A stretch of 64,000 nucleotides of DNA from Rhizobium sp. RU36D (GTDB lineage Bacteria > Pseudomonadota > Alphaproteobacteria > Rhizobiales > Rhizobiaceae), in NCBI RefSeq assembly GCF_900176345.1, contig NZ_FWXU01000023.1, positions 1 to 64,000 on the forward strand, in the 5' to 3' direction. Positions within the stretch are counted from its first letter, which is position 1, and each line of letters starts with the position of its first letter. Of this stretch, positions 16,316-24,617 are shown in pieces. A program made the translations under genes and the position numbers. The notes below the pieces were generated by a model. The model was not told the origin of the DNA, searched no databases, and saw nothing but the letters and a program-made list of their open reading frames with translations.

Positions 16316-17737
16316 ATGTCTCATGCGAAGATCCGCGCCCCGGAACTGAAGCCGGTGGACTACAGCACCAAATTCGGCGAATTCATCGGCATCGGGCCGA
16401 ACGGCAATCTGTTCGTCGATGGCTGCGACGTGCAGGACCTGGCCGAACGCTTCGGCACGCCGCTCTACATCATCTCGGAAAACCAGCTGCGCCAGAACTA
16501 CCGCGCCTTCCGCGATGCCTTCCAGAAATACCATCCGGATACCGAGATCCTGTTTGCCAACAAGTCGAACAACGGCCTGGCGATCCGCCATATCATGAAC
16601 CAGGAAGGCGCCGGCGGCGATTGCTTCGGCGCCCAGGAAATGTACATGGCGCTGCTGGCCGGCACCAATCCGAAATCGCTGGTGCTGAACGGCTCCAACA
16701 AGCAGGATGAAGAGCTGGAAATGGCAATCGCCAACGGACTCTGCATCAATATCGACGCCATGGACGAGCTCGACCGCATCGCGGCCATTGCCGAGCGGCT
16801 GAATTGCGACGTCGATATTGGCATCCGCCTCAAGCTCGACCTGGAGCCGCTGCGCAACCGCATGGGCGTTTCCATGCATGGTCCGGGCACGCTGAAGCAG
16901 CAGAGCGACTCGACCAAGTGGGGCATGACCCGCGAGCAGACGGTGGAAATCGTCAAGCGCGCGCAGGCCATGGGTCGCATCAACCTCAAGGAAACCCATT
17001 TCCACCTGAGCCGCATGTCCAACGATCCGGCCGACTTCGCGGTCATGGCACGGGAAATGATCACCTGGTCGGGCTATATTCGCGACAATACCGGCTGGAC
17101 CCCGCCTTGCATCGATATCGGTGGCGGCTGGACTTTCGGCAAATGGTATGGCACCGGCCCCAACAGCCAGCTCGATGACGACAAGGCACCCACCCCTGAC
17201 GACTATGCCCGCCTTTGCGTCGGTGCAATCAAGGAAGAGGCGGAGCGTCTGGGCCTGCCCCTGCCCAAGCTCAGGCTGGAGCCGGGCCGCGCCCTGTCCG
17301 GTCCCGCCGGTGTCGCCGTCGGTCGTGTTGGTGCCATCAAGACCGGCTCGACCAAGAAATGGGTCAACCTCGATCTGTCGACCAACCACCTCTCCTGGGC
17401 GTCGATCCTGGACTGGTATTATCACGCCGTGCCGGTGAAGAATGCAGGCGCCGCACCGACGGAGACGGTCGACCTGGTCGGTCCGCTCTGCAATTCCGAT
17501 GAAATCGGTCCGCATCGCAAGCTGCCTGAACTCAGCCGCGGCGATTACGTCGCCTTCCTCGATGCCGGCGGCTACACGGAGTCGTCAGCCGCCCGCTACA
17601 ATGCGCAGTTGCTTCCGGCAACCGTGCTGGTCTCCGGCTCGACTGCCGAGATCATCACGGAACGCGAGCAATTGAAGGACGTTGCCGGACGCTTCCGCGT
17701 GCCGCCGCGCCTTCTCGCCGCATCTTTCGCCCCTTGA
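16316..17737 (+). CDS. PLP-dependent decarboxylase (fold type III, diaminopimelate decarboxylase-like)
   Basis: 473-residue group IV decarboxylase related to LysA and ornithine decarboxylase. The PLP lysine lies in ILFANKSNNG (about residue 82), the barrel continues with THFHLSR, the glycine-rich phosphate loop is IDIGGGW, EPGRALSG binds the cofactor, and the catalytic Cys is in VGPLCNSDEIG. AGGYTESSAARYN matches the C-terminal substrate/PLP motif. The start at 16316 is supported by AAAGGGAG; the longer open frame upstream overlaps the previous gene and is not coding. It diverges from housekeeping LysA (FANKSNN and HFHLS instead of the usual forms), so a different amino-acid substrate within the pathway is likely. 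Confidence 0.87.
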   Translation: MSHAKIRAPELKPVDYSTKFGEFIGIGPNGNLFVDGCDVQDLAERFGTPLYIISENQLRQNYRAFRDAFQKYHPDTEILFANKSNNGLAIRHIMNQEGAGGDCFGAQEMYMALLAGTNPKSLVLNGSNKQDEELEMAIANGLCINIDAMDELDRIAAIAERLNCDVDIGIRLKLDLEPLRNRMGVSMHGPGTLKQQSDSTKWGMTREQTVEIVKRAQAMGRINLKETHFHLSRMSNDPADFAVMAREMITWSGYIRDNTGWTPPCIDIGGGWTFGKWYGTGPNSQLDDDKAPTPDDYARLCVGAIKEEAERLGLPLPKLRLEPGRALSGPAGVAVGRVGAIKTGSTKKWVNLDLSTNHLSWASILDWYYHAVPVKNAGAAPTETVDLVGPLCNSDEIGPHRKLPELSRGDYVAFLDAGGYTESSAARYNAQLLPATVLVSGSTAEIITEREQLKDVAGRFRVPPRLLAASFAP

Positions 17738-17750
17738 ACCGGAGACAGAC

Positions 17751-18533
17751 ATGGATCTTGGAATAAGAGGGCGCCACGCGCTCGTCTGCGGCGGCAGCAA
17801 GGGCCTCGGTCATGCAGCGGCCGAAGCGCTGGCACTGGAAGGCGTCTCGGTGACCCTGATCGCGCGCAGCGCTGACGCACTGGAAGCCGCGGCCCGGGAT
17901 CTGTCCGAACGCCATGGCGTTGCGGTCGATTTCGTGGCGGCTGACATCACGACACCGGAAGGGCGGCAGGCGGTTCTGGCCGCCTGCCCCAATCCTGATA
18001 TTCTCGTCACCAATCCAGGCATGCGGCAGACACCGGCGGATTTCCGCACGCTGACGCGCGAGGACTGGAACCTGTGGTTCGAGGCGCATTGCTTCTCCTC
18101 GCTGGAACTGATCCAGAAGGTCGTGCCGGGCATGTGCGAGCGGAAATTTGGCCGGATCGTCAATATTTCCGTCAGCAATATCAAATTTCCGCAGGTGAAC
18201 TTTGCCCATAGCCATGGCGCGCGGCTGGCTCTCTCAGGCGCCATCGCCTCAATGGTGCGTGAACTGGTGCCGCATAACGTGGTCATCAATTCGGTCCTGC
18301 CCGGTTTCTTCGATACCGACGCGCTGCAGACCAACCTGCATGGCCATGCCGCACGCGGCAACACGACCTATGAGGCGATCGTCGCAGACCGGCTGAAGAT
18401 GACGCCGGCCGGCCGGTTCGCCAATCCGCGGGAATGCGGCGACCTGATCGCCTTCCTGTGCGGCGCCAATGCCGGCTACATCACCGGGCAGAACATCGTC
18501 AATGACGGTGGCGTCTACCAGGGGATCTTCTGA
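17751..18533 (+). CDS. SDR-family oxidoreductase
   Basis: 260 residues. Glycine motif GGSKGLG near residue 13, Asp in VAADITTPEG, and a C-terminal FLCGANAGYITGQNIVNDGG. The usual NAG reads NPG, and the YxxxK active-site tyrosine appears replaced: the expected stretch reads VNFAHSHGARLALSG with His/Ser and no Tyr-x3-Lys. The protein resembles the 3-oxoacyl-ACP-reductase-like SDRs of gluconate or 2-keto-sugar operons, but with an altered catalytic site. GGAG stands 9 bases before the ATG. Its stop overlaps the next gene by one base. Confidence 0.83.
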   Translation: MDLGIRGRHALVCGGSKGLGHAAAEALALEGVSVTLIARSADALEAAARDLSERHGVAVDFVAADITTPEGRQAVLAACPNPDILVTNPGMRQTPADFRTLTREDWNLWFEAHCFSSLELIQKVVPGMCERKFGRIVNISVSNIKFPQVNFAHSHGARLALSGAIASMVRELVPHNVVINSVLPGFFDTDALQTNLHGHAARGNTTYEAIVADRLKMTPAGRFANPRECGDLIAFLCGANAGYITGQNIVNDGGVYQGIF

Positions 18534-19261
18534 TGAGCGAGGTTTCCCCCCGATCCATCGCGCCTGACGGTCGTGTGATCATGATATCGGGAGCATCGCG
18601 GGGCATAGGCCTCGCGATCGCCCGGCGCCTGGCGGAAGACGGATATTGCGTCTCTCTCGGCGTTCGCCGACCCTCGGACGTCAAGGGCTTCGATCCCGCA
18701 ACCACGCTGGTGCATGCCTTCGACGCCAGCAAGCCCGGAGATACCGAACCCTGGCTTGCGGCGACACTGGCACGCTTCGGACGGCTGGATGGTCTCATCA
18801 ACAATGCCGGCATCCTCCGGGCGCTCGACTTGCGCTCCGGTGACGAATCCGTGCTGGACGAGATGTGGGCGGTCAATGTCAAGGGGCCGTACCGGCTGAT
18901 CCGGCTCGCCCTTCCGCATCTGGAAAAGTCAGGCCATGGCCGCATCATCAACGTCGCCTCGACCGACGGCAAGCGCTACCGCGACGGCGTATCCATCGCC
19001 TATGCCATGACCAAGCATGCGGTCATTGCGCTATCCCATGCCGCCAAATTCGCCGGCTGGGAGCACGGCGTGCGCGTCACCGCGCTTTGCCCCGGCGCCG
19101 TGAATACGCAACTGGTTGCCTCGGTTCCGGGCGTCACCCCCTCCGCCAACCGCATCCAGCCGGAGACGATCGGCGATACCGTGAGCTTCCTGCTCAGCCT
19201 CCCCAACACCGCTTCGGTCGCCGAACTGGTGATGAACACCCGGCTCGAAAGCTGGATCTGA
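18533..19261 (+). CDS. SDR-family oxidoreductase
   Basis: 242 residues, classical SDR with a complete active site: glycine motif SGASRGIG at about residue 19, NNAG near residue 88, Ser in VASTDGKRYR, and the YxxxK pair in YAMTKHAV. Last gene of the operon that starts at 9698; its ATG shares a base with the stop of the preceding SDR, so the two reductases are coupled and may work as a pair or on consecutive steps. The substrate is unknown. Confidence 0.86.
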   Translation: MSEVSPRSIAPDGRVIMISGASRGIGLAIARRLAEDGYCVSLGVRRPSDVKGFDPATTLVHAFDASKPGDTEPWLAATLARFGRLDGLINNAGILRALDLRSGDESVLDEMWAVNVKGPYRLIRLALPHLEKSGHGRIINVASTDGKRYRDGVSIAYAMTKHAVIALSHAAKFAGWEHGVRVTALCPGAVNTQLVASVPGVTPSANRIQPETIGDTVSFLLSLPNTASVAELVMNTRLESWI

Positions 19262-19307
19262 GGCTTTCAAGAACCTCGACGACCATGTTGGCCCCGTGCC
19301 GGCAGGG

Positions 19308-19333
19308 GGCGATCGACAGGTTTGCCGATCGCC
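19308..19333 (+). other. Hairpin downstream of the region-1 operon
   Basis: GGCGATCG at 19308-19315 pairs with CGATCGCC at 19326-19333 (8 bp, 10-base loop). It lies 47 bases after the last SDR gene and ahead of the next operon. There is no T-run, so if it ends transcription it is probably with Rho or only in part. Confidence 0.4.
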
Positions 19334-19371
19334 GCGCATCCCGATGCCTCTGCCGCAAATCGCCGCCTTCC

Positions 19372-19411
19372 TTGCTCCCCGTCAAACAGCCCGCGCGCGA
19401 CCCAGTATAAC
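19372..19411 (+). promoter_or_regulatory. Possible FNR/NnrR-type box and -10 of the ABC-NnrS operon
   Basis: TTG-N8-CAA at 19372-19385 matches the minimal NnrR consensus. TATAAC at 19406-19411 is a good -10. A start about 7 bases later (near 19418-19420) places the box centre (19378.5) at about -40 to -41.5, the usual position for FNR-family activators. The box lacks the inner AT/AT of a strong FNR site, so chance is possible. Confidence 0.4.
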
Positions 19412-19444
19412 ATGAGCATCTAGTTCATCTTAAAGGAGAACGTG

Positions 19445-20488
19445 ATGCCAAATGCCAAGGCTGATCTCGGCGAAAAGAACAAGACGCGTGTGATCGACGA
19501 GGCCAGCCGTTATGCGCCGAGCCGCCGCGCCGTATGTGCAGGCATGGCAGCCGCACTTGCCTTGCCCTTCCTCGCCCGCAAGGCCAAGGCGGCAGTGCTG
19601 GACAGCCTCGTTCTCTACGGCCCTCCCGCCGGGCCATCGATCACGCTGGCCTATGCTGTTGGCAAGGGCCTGCTGCGCGATGTGGCCGACAGGGTGGAGT
19701 TCAAGATATGGCGCACGCCCGATGAAATGCGGGCCGGCCTTGCATCCGGTTCGATGCAGGCGGTGGTCATGCCGACGGTGGCGGCGGCGAACCTGCACAC
19801 CCGCGGGCTTGGCCTGAAGCTCGCCAATGTCATGACCAATGGCCTTCTTTATGTCGTGTCGCGCAACGAAAAGATCGCGGCCTTCAGCGATCTCGAAGGC
19901 CGCAGCGTCACCGTGCCATTTCCCAATGACACGCCCGAACTGATCTTCGATGCAGCACTTGCGCATCATGGCATGACCGGCAAGGTCACGGTGGAGCGGG
20001 CGGGCACCCCGATAGAGGCGGTGCAAATGCTGCTGGCGGGTCGGATCGAGACGGCGCTCCTGCCCGAGCCGGCGGTCTCTGCCGGCCTTTTCAAGGCCAG
20101 GACCAGCGGTCAGGCCCTTTACCGGGTCATCGACATGCAGAAGGAGTGGGGCGCGGTGACCGGGACCACGCCCATCATGCCCCAGGCCGGCTTGGCGCTG
20201 GCGCAGAGCTTCCTGGACGATCATCCCGATCAGACAAAAGCCCTTCTGAACGGACTTGCGAAGGCTGCCGTCGAGGTGAATGCAAATCCGGCAGCAGCCG
20301 CAAACCAGGCCGCATCGGCCCTGGAACTGCCCTGGCCGGTGCTGGAGGCGTCTATTCCCTATTCGAACCTCGTCGCCATTGCTGCGCGGGACGCCCGCGG
20401 ATCGATAGAGACCTTGCTCGGCGCCGTGGCACGGAGCCATCCCGAAATGGTGGGCGGTCGCATGCCGGACGCCTCCCTCTATCTCTGA
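19445..20488 (+). CDS. ABC transporter substrate-binding protein (NMT1/SsuA/TauA-like)
   Basis: 347 residues. The N-terminus contains an RR pair and a hydrophobic stretch (SRRAVCAGMAAALALPFLAR), probably a Tat-type signal, cleaved near KAKAA at about residue 45. The mature part is a type II periplasmic binding fold (LYGPPAGPSITLAYAVGKG, DLEGRSVTVPFPNDTPELIF, LAGRIETALLPEPAVSAGL) as in nitrate/sulfonate/taurine/thiamine-precursor binders. AAAGGAG precedes an overlapping GTG-ATG pair at 19442/19445. First gene of a five-gene operon with permease, ATPase and two NnrS proteins, which suggests a ligand linked to nitrogen oxides, heme or metal rather than a plain sulfonate. Confidence 0.86.
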   Translation: MPNAKADLGEKNKTRVIDEASRYAPSRRAVCAGMAAALALPFLARKAKAAVLDSLVLYGPPAGPSITLAYAVGKGLLRDVADRVEFKIWRTPDEMRAGLASGSMQAVVMPTVAAANLHTRGLGLKLANVMTNGLLYVVSRNEKIAAFSDLEGRSVTVPFPNDTPELIFDAALAHHGMTGKVTVERAGTPIEAVQMLLAGRIETALLPEPAVSAGLFKARTSGQALYRVIDMQKEWGAVTGTTPIMPQAGLALAQSFLDDHPDQTKALLNGLAKAAVEVNANPAAAANQAASALELPWPVLEASIPYSNLVAIAARDARGSIETLLGAVARSHPEMVGGRMPDASLYL

Positions 20489-20496
20489 GGCCGATC

Positions 20497-21306
20497 ATGA
20501 TGGCGCTGACTGATCGTGCGCGAAGGGTCCTGCGCTTCCTCTGGTCCGGCTGGGCGGGTCTCGCCGGCCTGGCGGTGTTTGCCGCCGTCTGGCAGCTCGG
20601 CGCCGAGGCCTATGGCAGCTTCGTTCTGCCCATGCCCGCCGCAACGCTGAACACCCTGTTCCGACTGGTCGGCGATCCCGAAAACCGGCTGCTGGTGCTC
20701 TCGACAGGCATGCGGGCACTCGGCGGATTTGCATTGGCGGCAGCACTTGGGACGATCGCCGGCGTCATCGCGGGATACAACCCGGCGGTCATGCGGCTTG
20801 CGCGCCCGCAGGTGACCGTGCTGATCGGCGTGCCACCCATCGCCTGGATCGTCCTGCTGATGATCTGGTTCGGCATGGGCGCCGGCACTGTCATTGCGAC
20901 CGCAGCCATCGCCGCCCTGCCGCTTGTTTTCGTCGGTGCAGCCGAGGGCATCCAGACCCGTGACCGGGCGCTGGAAGACATGGCTCGCATGGCGGGCCTG
21001 TCGCCGCTTGCCCGCCTGTTCAAGATCTCGCTGCGGCAAATGCTGCATGTCTTGTTTCCGTCTCTGGTCATGGCGCTCGGCACGGCCTTCAAGGCGGCCG
21101 TCATGGCCGAGCTTCTGGCCAATGCCGGCGGCATCGGCGGCGCGCTTGCCAATGCCCGCTCCGCGCTTGATGTCGAAGCCGCCCTTGCCTGGATCCTCCT
21201 GTCGGTCATCGCGCTGATCGGCGTGGAATACGGACTCGTTCAGCCCCTGCGCGCCGAAGCCGAGGCATGGCGGCAAGCCGCCCAACCCTGGGGCGTGCGC
21301 CGATGA
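20497..21306 (+). CDS. ABC transporter permease (SsuC/TauC/NrtB-like)
   Basis: 269-residue inner-membrane permease starting MMALTDRARR. Hydrophobic segments and the family EAA loop (LEDMARMAGLSPLARLF followed by ISLRQMLHVLFPSLV) are visible. It begins 8 bases after the binding-protein stop, without an intervening hairpin, unlike the other four importers in the window. It overlaps the ATPase gene by four bases (ATGA at 21303). Confidence 0.88.
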   Translation: MMALTDRARRVLRFLWSGWAGLAGLAVFAAVWQLGAEAYGSFVLPMPAATLNTLFRLVGDPENRLLVLSTGMRALGGFALAAALGTIAGVIAGYNPAVMRLARPQVTVLIGVPPIAWIVLLMIWFGMGAGTVIATAAIAALPLVFVGAAEGIQTRDRALEDMARMAGLSPLARLFKISLRQMLHVLFPSLVMALGTAFKAAVMAELLANAGGIGGALANARSALDVEAALAWILLSVIALIGVEYGLVQPLRAEAEAWRQAAQPWGVRR

Positions 21307-22052
21307 CGCTTCTCAGGCTCAATGCAGTCGGCCACGTCTTTCTGGGCCGCGCCGTGCTCGAAAACGTTAGTCTGCATGTCGATGCGGGAGAAATGGTCGC
21401 GCTGGTCGGACCCTCCGGTTGCGGCAAGAGCACGCTTGCCCAGATCGCCGCCGGGCTGATTGCCCCCCGCCATGGTCAGGTCACCAGAGGCTATGGCCGC
21501 AGCGCATTCGTCTTTCAGGAGCCGCGCCTCCTCCCCTGGGCGACGGTTGAGGCCAATGTGGCGCTCGGCCTGTCGGCTCATGCCCTTGCGCGCAGCGAGC
21601 GGAACACCAGGATTGCGGCGGCCTGCCATCAGGTCTCGCTGGAGGAAGGCGATTGGCACAAGTTCCCATCGCAGCTATCCGGCGGCATGCGCCAGCGCAC
21701 CGCACTCGCCCGCGCATTGGTCGGCGATCCCGATTTTCTCTATTTCGACGAGCCCTTCACCGCACTCGATGCCGCCTTGCGACGGCGAATGCAGGACCTG
21801 GTCGTCTCGACGGTCTCAAACAGCGGCAAGGGCGGGCTGTTCATCACCCACGACATCCATGAAGCGCTCAGGATCTGCCATCGGATCGCGGTGCTTGATC
21901 GGTCCGGACATGGCATACTCGACTGCGTGGCAGTTGCAGGCATGCCCGGCAGCCGCAGCGACGAGATGATCTTCGAGACTGCCCGGCGACTCGTGTCCGA
22001 TCACCCGCTGTTTGCCGTTGTCGACGAACATGACGAGCGGAGGCTGGCATGA
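21303..22052 (+). CDS. ABC transporter ATP-binding protein (SsuB/TauB/NrtD-like)
   Basis: 249 residues. Walker A GPSGCGKST at about residue 37, Q-loop FVFQEPRLLPW, signature [15 protein letters not shown], Walker B FLYFDEPFTALDAALR and H-loop ITHDIHEAL, all typical of the nitrate/sulfonate/taurine subfamily. It is coupled by ATGA overlaps at both ends, to the permease before it and to the first NnrS protein after it, which makes functional linkage of importer and NnrS proteins very likely. Confidence 0.9.
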   Translation: MTLLRLNAVGHVFLGRAVLENVSLHVDAGEMVALVGPSGCGKSTLAQIAAGLIAPRHGQVTRGYGRSAFVFQEPRLLPWATVEANVALGLSAHALARSERNTRIAAACHQVSLEEGDWHKFPSQLSGGMRQRTALARALVGDPDFLYFDEPFTALDAALRRRMQDLVVSTVSNSGKGGLFITHDIHEALRICHRIAVLDRSGHGILDCVAVAGMPGSRSDEMIFETARRLVSDHPLFAVVDEHDERRLA

Positions 22053-23269
22053 GCGCACTCCCGGCCATGCGGCTCATCGCTTCCACCGATCTTGTGAGGG
22101 CCATGTCGTCAGAAGGTCTCAGGCTGATGTTTCCGCTTGCCGCCCTGCACGCGGCGCTCTGGCCGTTTCTCTGGGTGGCAATCTGGTCCTTGGATCTGCC
22201 CTTGGCCGTCTCGTCTCTTCCCGGCCACTGGCATGCCCAGGAAATGCTGGTCGGCTCCTTCGGCGGCGCGCTGTTGGGGTTCCTGACCTCCGCCTTGCCA
22301 GAATGGACGGATACGCGGCGCATCAGCGGACGCCCCCTTTTCCTGGCTGCGGGGATGTGGGCGCTTGCCCGTATCATCGGCCTCGTCGGCTTGGAACGGG
22401 CATGGATGGCAGGCCTTTTGCTTGACCAGGCCTGGATGTTGTTCCTGCTGGCCTATGGACTGCGTCTCGCCTGGATCAAGAAGAGCAGTGATCTCCTCGG
22501 CTTCGTTGCCTTCGTCACCACCTTTGCGCTCTCAGCAGCAGCGCTGCGTGTCGCCATGGGCCTGGAGCTCCATGAACTGGCCGACCGCGCCATCCGGATC
22601 CTCGGGTTCTCGCTGCTCGGCCTTCTCGGTCTGGCGCTGGCGCGTATCACCGTGCCGGTAACCAATCTGATCCTGGACCCCACGGAAAAGACCTCTCCCT
22701 ATCGGCCACATCCCGGCCGCATCCATCTCTCGGCGGGTGTGATGATGTTGGTGATCCTGGCTGAGGGGGCGGGCCTGTCCGAGGCCGTGCGCGGCTATCT
22801 GATGGTTGCCGCGGGTGCCGCGTTTCTGGATCGTGTCGCCGAGGGCTTCGTCGGTCGCGAAGGCCTCTCCTTCGAGCTTGGCGGTCTCTGGCTGTCGAGT
22901 GCACTCGCCGGTACCGGTCTTCTCGTCTGCGGCCTCTCCCTCATCGGCCTGCCGCTGCCCTGGCTGGGTGGCCTGCACCTCGCCTTCATGGGAGGACTTG
23001 GCCTCGGCGTGCTGCAGGTTCTGTCGATCTCGGGCCTGCTGCATACGGGGCAGCCGCTGGGCTTTTCCAGAACCACCCGGCTGTCGCTCGTTCTGCTCGT
23101 CCTGTCGGTCCTTCTGCGCGTCGCGCCAGAATTCGCAGCGTTCCTTGCCCTGCCTTTTGGCCCCTATGGTCTCGCCTCGACGCTGTTTTCGCTTTCCTTC
23201 CTCCTCTGGGCCGCGGCCTATATTCCTCTGCTCTGGTCGCCGGAAACGGTGGACCAGGAAAGGTGCTGA
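22049..23269 (+). CDS. NnrS-family multi-pass membrane protein (divergent copy)
   Basis: 406 residues with roughly twelve hydrophobic segments. NnrS proteins are heme- and copper-containing membrane proteins linked to defence against nitric oxide. The N-terminal landmark normally reads WHxHEMLxGF; here it is WHAQEMLVGSFGGALLGF, so the second His is a Gln. Further on PEWT replaces the usual PNWTG. The gene starts inside the stop of the ATPase gene and ends one base before the second NnrS gene. The changed motif suggests a partner with altered metal binding rather than a simple duplicate. Confidence 0.82.
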   Translation: MSALPAMRLIASTDLVRAMSSEGLRLMFPLAALHAALWPFLWVAIWSLDLPLAVSSLPGHWHAQEMLVGSFGGALLGFLTSALPEWTDTRRISGRPLFLAAGMWALARIIGLVGLERAWMAGLLLDQAWMLFLLAYGLRLAWIKKSSDLLGFVAFVTTFALSAAALRVAMGLELHELADRAIRILGFSLLGLLGLALARITVPVTNLILDPTEKTSPYRPHPGRIHLSAGVMMLVILAEGAGLSEAVRGYLMVAAGAAFLDRVAEGFVGREGLSFELGGLWLSSALAGTGLLVCGLSLIGLPLPWLGGLHLAFMGGLGLGVLQVLSISGLLHTGQPLGFSRTTRLSLVLLVLSVLLRVAPEFAAFLALPFGPYGLASTLFSLSFLLWAAAYIPLLWSPETVDQERC

Positions 23270-23270
23270 C

Positions 23271-24461
23271 ATGAACACAAACCACGGCCCCTCCATCCCC
23301 AGGCGTCTATTGTCCGGAGGCTTTCGCCTGTTTTTTCCGGGTAGCGCCCTCCTCGCCGCCCTCTCCATCGCGCTCTGGGTTCCGTGGTTCCTCGGCTTCC
23401 TGCACGTGCCGACCCTGTTGCCACCGGTCGCCTGGCACCAGCACGAGCTTCTCTTCGGCTTCGTGCCGGCCGTGATAGCAGGCTTTCTTCTGACCGCCGT
23501 GCCGAACTGGACCGGCAGGCCGGGCCTGAAGGGCATGCCCCTTCTGCTGCTGTTTCTTCTCTGGCTTGCCGGACGGCTCGCTATCAGTGTCTCGCAATGG
23601 ACGGGCCAGCTTCCGGCAACGCTTGTCGCGCTCGCCTTCCTGCCGGTGCTTGCCCTTGTCGTCTTGAAGGAACTCGTCGCCGCCTCGAACCGGCGAAACT
23701 ACAAGATCGTGGCGGTGCTCGCCGTCCTGAGTGCGGCCCAGGTGCTGTTCCATCTCGAGATCGCCCGTTACGGCCGGATCGAGATGGCAGACCGTCTGGC
23801 GCTGTCCGCCATCCTGATCCTGATCACCCTTGTCGCCGGGCGCATCATCCCGGCCTTTACCGGCAACTGGCTGAAAGCCAACAATCCGGGGCGCCTGCCC
23901 CGCAACTTCGGCGGTTTCGATCTGGCCGTTATGATCCTTGCCGGCATGGCGCTTGCGCTGTGGATTGCCGTTGCCGCCGGACTGGAGGCAATTCGCCTTC
24001 CCGCAGGCCTGCTCATGATCGTCAGCGGCATCGCCCATCTCCTGAGGCAGGCCCGATGGTGCCCCGAACGCACGCTGCGCGAACCGCTCGTCACCATCCT
24101 GCACATCGGCTATCTGTTCATCCCCTTGGGTTTTGTGCTGACAGGCCTGTCCCTGCTGCTTGACGATTCCGGCTATGCCACGGCCGGCATCCATGCCTGG
24201 ACCGCAGGCGGGATCGGTGTGGTGACGCTGGCGGTGATGACACGCGCCACCAGGGGGCATACCGGCCAGGCGCTGACCTCTCCCCCCTCAACGACCTGGC
24301 TTATCTATGCGCCGATCATGCTTTCAGCGGTGCTGAGGATCCTCGTCGCGCTATGGCCCGAGCATACCATGCTGCTGCTGCCGATTGCCGCTCTCGCCTG
24401 GATCATCGCCTTCCTCGGCTACCTGGCCTTCTACATGCCGCTGACTGCGCGGAGGGGATAG
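23271..24461 (+). CDS. nnrS: NnrS-family multi-pass membrane protein
   Basis: 396 residues, about twelve hydrophobic segments. It keeps the family signature: WHQHELLFGFVPAVIAGFLL, then TAVPNWTGRPGLKG near residue 75, RIIPAFTGNWLKA in the middle, and AVMTRATRGHTG near residue 325. It belongs to the same operon as the divergent copy, starting one base after its stop. The two copies share little identity by eye outside the motifs, so they are probably old paralogues working together. The likely role is relief of nitrosative stress or handling of heme/copper in the inner membrane. Confidence 0.87.
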   Translation: MNTNHGPSIPRRLLSGGFRLFFPGSALLAALSIALWVPWFLGFLHVPTLLPPVAWHQHELLFGFVPAVIAGFLLTAVPNWTGRPGLKGMPLLLLFLLWLAGRLAISVSQWTGQLPATLVALAFLPVLALVVLKELVAASNRRNYKIVAVLAVLSAAQVLFHLEIARYGRIEMADRLALSAILILITLVAGRIIPAFTGNWLKANNPGRLPRNFGGFDLAVMILAGMALALWIAVAAGLEAIRLPAGLLMIVSGIAHLLRQARWCPERTLREPLVTILHIGYLFIPLGFVLTGLSLLLDDSGYATAGIHAWTAGGIGVVTLAVMTRATRGHTGQALTSPPSTTWLIYAPIMLSAVLRILVALWPEHTMLLLPIAALAWIIAFLGYLAFYMPLTARRG

Positions 24462-24538
24462 GGAGCGAGCACAAAACCTGCATCACAATCTTCGTGTTGG
24501 CGCAAAGGGCACCATGTTTCGCCGTGGAACCTGGGCAG

Positions 24539-24567
24539 TGGACAAGCGTTTTCGTTTTACATATATT
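24539..24567 (+). promoter_or_regulatory. Predicted sigma-70-type promoter
   Basis: TGGACA at 24539-24544, a 17-base spacer and TATATT at 24562-24567, 50 bases ahead of the FAD/NAD(P)-binding protein gene. It is among the best promoter matches in the window and makes this gene independent of the NnrS operon. Confidence 0.55.
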
Positions 24568-24617
24568 TAGTGGAAAATATGCCCAGCTCATTCCCGCCAA
24601 CAGGAAGGAAGACTGCC

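Noticed and set aside
15384-17737. Reading the DapA-type and LysA-type genes as housekeeping lysine synthesis
   Set aside because: They sit mid-operon between an importer, a transaminase and SDRs, and the decarboxylase active-site motifs differ from LysA; a catabolic role fits better.
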